Positions 58,958 through 63,365 of a DNA stretch of 63,365 nt are shown here, one piece after another. Within the stretch, counting starts at the first letter, position 1; each line of letters opens with the position of its first letter. Made by a program: the position numbers and the translations under genes. Origin of the DNA: Verrucomicrobia subdivision 6 bacterium (lineage in GTDB: Bacteria > Verrucomicrobiota > Verrucomicrobiia > Methylacidiphilales > Verrucolacustridaceae); NCBI GenBank assembly GCA_945874125.1, contig CAMCFB010000003.1, positions 1-63,365 of the forward strand, read 5' to 3'. Below the pieces are notes generated by a model. The model searched no databases. It saw nothing but the letters and a program-made list of their open reading frames with translations, and had not been told where the DNA came from.

Positions 58958-60178
58958 TTAAATCTTTTCGTGTCGGGTGATCATTCCCGCGACGCAGGTA
59001 AGTTCGGCCGGATCTGAGCTTTCAAGAATGGCGGTGAAAGGGTCATGGTCGAGCGGGACTCGCCATCCGACCCAGTCCGCCCAGGCTCCCGTCTGTAAGG
59101 TGCCGAGCTTGGATTCACAGCCCAAGGCACGGGCCGGGATGGTGGTGATCATCCGCCAAGCCTCGAGGGGAGAAATATGGGAGTATTTTTTACGGAACAG
59201 GCGAACCTCCTCGCGAAGATCGAGTGGCAGATTGGGGGAGCTGGCGGGGCTGTCGGTTCCGAGACAAACGGGAATTCCGTTATCCTGGAGAAGTTGGAGG
59301 GGAAACGATTTTCGGCCAAACCATTCGTGGGATGTGGGGCAATGGACAAGGGTGACCCTGCGTTCCTTGAGGTAGGGCAGATCGGAGGGTTGCAGCTCGT
59401 TCCCGTGGGCAAGAATCGCACCTTCGGGGAGAGTTTGGTTTTTTTGGCACCATGCAACCGGCGATTGGCTATTTCCGAAATCAGTGCGTGGAGGTTCTTT
59501 GGGGAGGATGTCGCAAAATGAGGTTTCGTTGCCCGCCAGCAAGGAGGTTTCCTCGGGGGATTCGGCTAGGTGGGTGGTGAAGGGAATTTTGTGGATGGCG
59601 CAGGAAGCGAGGACTTCTTGATAAAGTTTGGGGGAGGCGGTGTAGGGAGCGTGGGGGGAAAGGGAAAGGTGCCAGGCACTGGCTGGATTCCGCGATAACC
59701 AGGCCATCGATCGCTCCACGATTAAGGAAACCTCGGGACGAGTTTGTATGTCCATGAATTCCAGAGCCCACCAGATTCGGGAAGCGGTCGAGGTCAGGCC
59801 TGCCATGGCGTGCAGGTCGGAGGTAATCGACATAATGGAGGTGGTGCCGGTGCGGAGTGCGGCCACAGCCGAGCGCTGCATCGATTCGCGTCGGGTTTCG
59901 GAATTCAGACTCGGCAGTCGGGCAAGGATCTGTTTCAGCCAAGATGGAAAATCTTTTTCCGGGGTGAGCTCCTCGAACAAAGAGGAGAGCTCCAGATGGG
60001 CGTGGAGGTTGATCCAGCCGGGAGCGAGGGTCAGATCAGGAAGATGGAGAACTTCCTCTCCGACTTGGGGATCGAGGGAAGGGCCAACCTGCGTCATGAT
60101 TCCGTGTTCCATCCGAAGGTGACCCGGGCGATGGATTTGCCCGGAGGATTCGATCAGGGCACCGGCACAAATGAGCAT
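58958..60178 (-). CDS. Amidohydrolase, MTA/SAH- or aminodeoxyfutalosine-deaminase-like
   Basis: APGWINLHAHLEL; SLSPHAPYTAS; TTHLAESPEE; VTLVHCPTSHEWF; VCLGTDSPASSPNLPL. Confidence 0.8.
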   Translation of the reverse strand: MLICAGALIESSGQIHRPGHLRMEHGIMTQVGPSLDPQVGEEVLHLPDLTLAPGWINLHAHLELSSLFEELTPEKDFPSWLKQILARLPSLNSETRRESMQRSAVAALRTGTTSIMSITSDLHAMAGLTSTASRIWWALEFMDIQTRPEVSLIVERSMAWLSRNPASAWHLSLSPHAPYTASPKLYQEVLASCAIHKIPFTTHLAESPEETSLLAGNETSFCDILPKEPPRTDFGNSQSPVAWCQKNQTLPEGAILAHGNELQPSDLPYLKERRVTLVHCPTSHEWFGRKSFPLQLLQDNGIPVCLGTDSPASSPNLPLDLREEVRLFRKKYSHISPLEAWRMITTIPARALGCESKLGTLQTGAWADWVGWRVPLDHDPFTAILESSDPAELTCVAGMITRHEKI

Positions 60179-60184
60179 GGTGCG

Positions 60185-60742
60185 TTAGGTGCGGGTGGGA
60201 CGTAGCCGTTGCAGCGTTTCAAGTTCCGGGGCAAGAGTGCGGCGGATATCGGGCGACATGCGATCGATAAAAAGAATACCCATGAGATGATCCACTTCAT
60301 GTTGGAGGGCACGGGCCAGAAGGCCGCCCGCGGTGAGGGTGAGGCGGTTACCTTTCAGATCTTGATAGTCCATTTGGATGCGGAGGCTGCGGCGGACAGG
60401 GCCGTGTAGGTTGGGAAAACTTAGGCAACCCTCGTTTTCTTCGTCTTTGCGGCGAGTTAAAGTGACCACCGGATTACAAAAAAAGAGGGGCATATGAAGG
60501 CGCCAGTCGACTGGTTTTCCGAAAAGTTCCATGGAGGAAGGACGCTTTTCGATCTTACGTAAATCCACGACCGCGATTTGCAGGGAGATCCCGATTTGGG
60601 GTGCGGCTAGGCCGATGCCTTCCGCCTCCCGCATGGTATTTTCAAGCACGCGGGAGAGTTCGTTCAGTTTTGGGTCGGGTGGAAGGACGGGGGTGGCTAG
60701 TTGACGAAGGACGGGGTCCCCATATAAACGGACGGGGAGCAC
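60185..60742 (-). CDS. def: Peptide deformylase
   Basis: EGIGLAAPQIG; EGCLSFPNLHG; LARALQHEVDHLMGILFIDR. Confidence 0.95.
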   Translation of the reverse strand: MLPVRLYGDPVLRQLATPVLPPDPKLNELSRVLENTMREAEGIGLAAPQIGISLQIAVVDLRKIEKRPSSMELFGKPVDWRLHMPLFFCNPVVTLTRRKDEENEGCLSFPNLHGPVRRSLRIQMDYQDLKGNRLTLTAGGLLARALQHEVDHLMGILFIDRMSPDIRRTLAPELETLQRLRPTRT

Positions 60743-60756
60743 GGGCGGGGACGATT

Positions 60757-61239
60757 TCAGGGATTGGCAGTGGCGCTACCGATCTTGGAAGTACGGACCG
60801 AGATCGGCACACCGGCGTCCTCACACGCATCGAAGAATTTAAAGAAAATGGCGATCGGGGTGGTTTCGTCAAAGTTGAGAATGAGATTTTTCACGCTACG
60901 GGCCTTGAGGGCCTTGGCAAAGTCCGCCCGAAACGAGTCTGATTTTACATCCAGCTTCAGGGGTTGATCGCCGAGAAAAAGAGGGAACTTATCCGCATCG
61001 TACAATTTCGAGTAATCGTCCGCTTTGTTTGATTTCAGGGTGAGCTCAGGTGGCGCGGTCTTCGCCTCTTCGACTTTCTCCGTCCCTTTTTCTGATTTGG
61101 GGGGGGTGACGTCGACCGAGGCGGTTTTCTTTTTAAAACTGGTCGTGACGATAAAGAAGATCAGAAGCATGCAGAGGATGTCGATCAGCGGAATGACATT
61201 GATTTCAACGCGGCGGCGGCGGGAGGGATTAAACTTCAT
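60757..61239 (-). CDS. ExbD/TolR biopolymer transport protein
   Basis: RRRVEINVIPLIDILCMLLIFFIVTTSF. Confidence 0.92.
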   Translation of the reverse strand: MKFNPSRRRRVEINVIPLIDILCMLLIFFIVTTSFKKKTASVDVTPPKSEKGTEKVEEAKTAPPELTLKSNKADDYSKLYDADKFPLFLGDQPLKLDVKSDSFRADFAKALKARSVKNLILNFDETTPIAIFFKFFDACEDAGVPISVRTSKIGSATANP

Positions 61240-61261
61240 CGCGGGCGAGCCCGGGAGGGGC

Positions 61262-61909
61262 TTAGGCGGGCACTTCTTCGGTGTAGAGTTTCTTCAAGAG
61301 AAGCATGGAGTACTCCTCGAGTTCGACGGAAAGGACGTCGATCTTTTTGCTGAAAAAAGTGAAAGGGAAGAGCATGATAATGGCGGTGCCGATTCCGAGA
61401 ACGGTGGTATGCAGAGCTTCAGCAATACCGGCGGAAATCTTGGCCGGATCGGAGTTTTCGCTGCCGACCGCGGCGAAGATGGTGATCAGACCGGATACGG
61501 TTCCGACCAGGCCCAAGAGGGGGGATGCCCCGACAAAGATTTCAAGGTAGACGATGCCGCGCTCGAGCCGGGCCACTTCGGTTCGGGCGAGGGTTTGCAG
61601 AGCCTCCACATTTTCACCCCGAGGGAGGGAGGAGTGTTCCAACGAGCTGTTGACGAGACGGGCGAGGGGGGAATCGTTGCGCACGCAGAGCCGAACCAAG
61701 GTCTCGGTGTTTCCGCCTGCCTTCAAGGCACGAATGGCATCAATAATATCTTTGGGGGCAACCCGGTCACGGCGAAGGCGCCTAAAAATCACGGTCGATA
61801 GAAAAAGTCCAGAAATCAGGCAGGAGACGAGCGGGAAAAGGATGGCGGCGATGATGAAAGGGCTGACCTTGGTCAGATCTTGCAACGTGCTGATGACATC
61901 GAGTCCCAT
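61262..61909 (-). CDS. MotA/TolQ/ExbB proton channel protein
   Basis: IFVGASPLLGLVGTVSGLITIFAAVG...ALHTTVLGIGTAIIMLFPF. Confidence 0.93.
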   Translation of the reverse strand: MGLDVISTLQDLTKVSPFIIAAILFPLVSCLISGLFLSTVIFRRLRRDRVAPKDIIDAIRALKAGGNTETLVRLCVRNDSPLARLVNSSLEHSSLPRGENVEALQTLARTEVARLERGIVYLEIFVGASPLLGLVGTVSGLITIFAAVGSENSDPAKISAGIAEALHTTVLGIGTAIIMLFPFTFFSKKIDVLSVELEEYSMLLLKKLYTEEVPA

Positions 61910-61957
61910 AAGAGAAAGATCCTAGTGAAAGGGTAAAGTTTGGCCAGCTTTGATCTT

Positions 61958-63022
61958 TTAGTAGATGCGAAAGGCGAGTTGCCAAGGGAAGCCGTTGGGC
62001 TTTTCTGCTTTGAGGTCGGCTGGAAATGGACCAATGAGGTCGCTGGACTGCTTGATTGAATCCGCGCTGATCATTCCGAGAATTGAATTCGGGTTTCCTT
62101 GGACGATATCGAGATCGGAGATCGTGCCGTCGGCATTGACGTGGAAGCGGACGACCACGCGATCGACCCCGATTTGGGCCATGGTTAGTTGAACCTTATT
62201 GTTCCAGCGGGATCCAATGGCGAGGTAGAGCTTATGTTGGTACCGACCGAGAGCCGTGCCCATGGAGGCAAAAGACGCGTCTTGGCCCATGGCGGCACCG
62301 CCAGAAACCGCGCTACGATCGCGAAAGATGTCGGGGGGTGGAGCCATGGCGGATGAGGAGTCGGAGGCGTTGGAGGCGGCTTGGGCGGCGGAGGGTGGCG
62401 AATCGTTCTGATTTTGGGTTGGGTCCTCCTTTGTGTCGGGAGTGTCGTCAACTTTTTGGATGGGAGTTCCTGGGCCAGGAACGGGTTTGAGAAGATCCGG
62501 CTTGGGTAGAGCAGGAGCGGGTTTAGGAGTTTGTTGGGCAGGCTTTGGGGTGGATGGGCTCAGGCGGGCGGCAGGAGGGGGAGAGGCTGGGTTGGCGGAA
62601 AATTGGGAGTCCCGCATCGTTAGGGAGTCATCTTTTTTGCCGTCCTGTCCGCCCAAGGTGGGGTCTGTTCCATTCACTACCTTGCTTGAAGCGGCAGTGT
62701 TGCGGTCACTTTGCTGGGCAGTTCTGGGGTCGGGTTTATCCACCTCTTTCAATCCCGAGGCATCCACAAATTGGCTTTGCATAGGGGGAGCCATCTGGGG
62801 AGCTTGAGCGAGGCGCTGAATTTTTAAATTTGTACGGACTGGATTTTCAGCGGGTTTTTTTTGTATTGCGGACAGGGTTTGGGATGAGATCCAGAAAAAA
62901 GAAAAGATGAGGAAGTACAGAATGGTAAAGAGACCTGCGATGATCATATCCCGACGTTCCCGAGCGTCCTCGTTGGCGTAGGGAAGAGGAGAAACCCCAT
63001 CTGGGGGGATAGCCATCGTCAT
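61958..63022 (-). CDS. TonB-like energy transducer
   Basis: Single N-terminal TM, Pro/Ser-rich linker, C-terminal VVRFHVNADGTISDLDIVQGNPNS. Confidence 0.75.
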   Translation of the reverse strand: MTMAIPPDGVSPLPYANEDARERRDMIIAGLFTILYFLIFSFFWISSQTLSAIQKKPAENPVRTNLKIQRLAQAPQMAPPMQSQFVDASGLKEVDKPDPRTAQQSDRNTAASSKVVNGTDPTLGGQDGKKDDSLTMRDSQFSANPASPPPAARLSPSTPKPAQQTPKPAPALPKPDLLKPVPGPGTPIQKVDDTPDTKEDPTQNQNDSPPSAAQAASNASDSSSAMAPPPDIFRDRSAVSGGAAMGQDASFASMGTALGRYQHKLYLAIGSRWNNKVQLTMAQIGVDRVVVRFHVNADGTISDLDIVQGNPNSILGMISADSIKQSSDLIGPFPADLKAEKPNGFPWQLAFRIY

Positions 63023-63048
63023 AGATTGAAAGTAGGAAGCAAAAGGGT

Positions 63049-63365
63049 TTACGACAAGGTCGAGGGTTGTATTTTTCGTGCTGGGATAAGCCGATCAATC
63101 AAAACATAAAATGCTGGAACTAAATAAAGGGTCAGAAAAGTCGAGGAGAGCATGCCTCCCACTACGGCGACCCCGAGCGGGCGTCGACTTTCTGCTCCTG
63201 CCCCAAGGCCTAGGGCGATGGGCACGATTCCGATAATGGTGGAGAGAGCTGTCATTAAGATGGGACGAAGACGGACAGCCCCAGCTTGGCGCATCGCCTC
63301 GACCGCGGAGATGCCAAGGGCACGGCGTTGGTTGGCGAACTCAACGAGAAGAATTGAATTCTTTG
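63049..63365 (-). CDS. RND efflux transporter permease, C-terminal fragment (continues beyond window)
   Basis: KNSILLVEFANQRRALGISAVEAMRQAGAVRLRPILMTALSTIIGIVPIALGLGAGAESRRPLGVAVVGGM. Confidence 0.92.
   Translation of the reverse strand, partial: KNSILLVEFANQRRALGISAVEAMRQAGAVRLRPILMTALSTIIGIVPIALGLGAGAESRRPLGVAVVGGMLSSTFLTLYLVPAFYVLIDRLIPARKIQPSTLS

Overview
63.4 kb window of a GC-rich, compact bacterial chromosome. The gene content (futalosine menaquinone gene mqnD, metK-ahcY with an ArsR-methyltransferase fusion, PVC-like hypothetical proteins) suggests Verrucomicrobiota, but this is inference only. About 55 protein genes can be supported, including recN, metK/ahcY, mqnD, clpB, a type III PKS operon, an opp/dpp transporter, phoH/HD/ybeY, alr, tsaB, a bacterial NO synthase, purD, pnp/rpsO, queA, tsaD, bioF/A/D, def and an exbB/exbD/tonB-like set. 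There is one tRNA-Leu(CAG).

The most unusual signal is non-coding. A 13-14 nt motif, GACCTACGACCCC(A), occurs seven times in two intergenic loci (about 7433-7676 and 15996-16131). All five neighbouring-copy intervals are exactly 61 nt. The 47-nt segments between copies alternate between two classes (Y and X) that are imperfect reverse complements, giving the architecture R-Y-R-Y'-R: a long hairpin with one motif in the loop and motifs flanking it. The three hairpins pair in the same register, show compensatory changes, and favour G.U over A.C exceptions on the + strand. I do not recognise this family. The simplest alternative is an elaborate bidirectional terminator.

Other points of interest are a single ORF fusing LMW phosphatase, a degenerate RpiB domain and GlyA; a bacterial NO synthase; a catalytically degenerate S41 paralogue; an srsABC-like type III PKS operon; and several regulatory palindromes.
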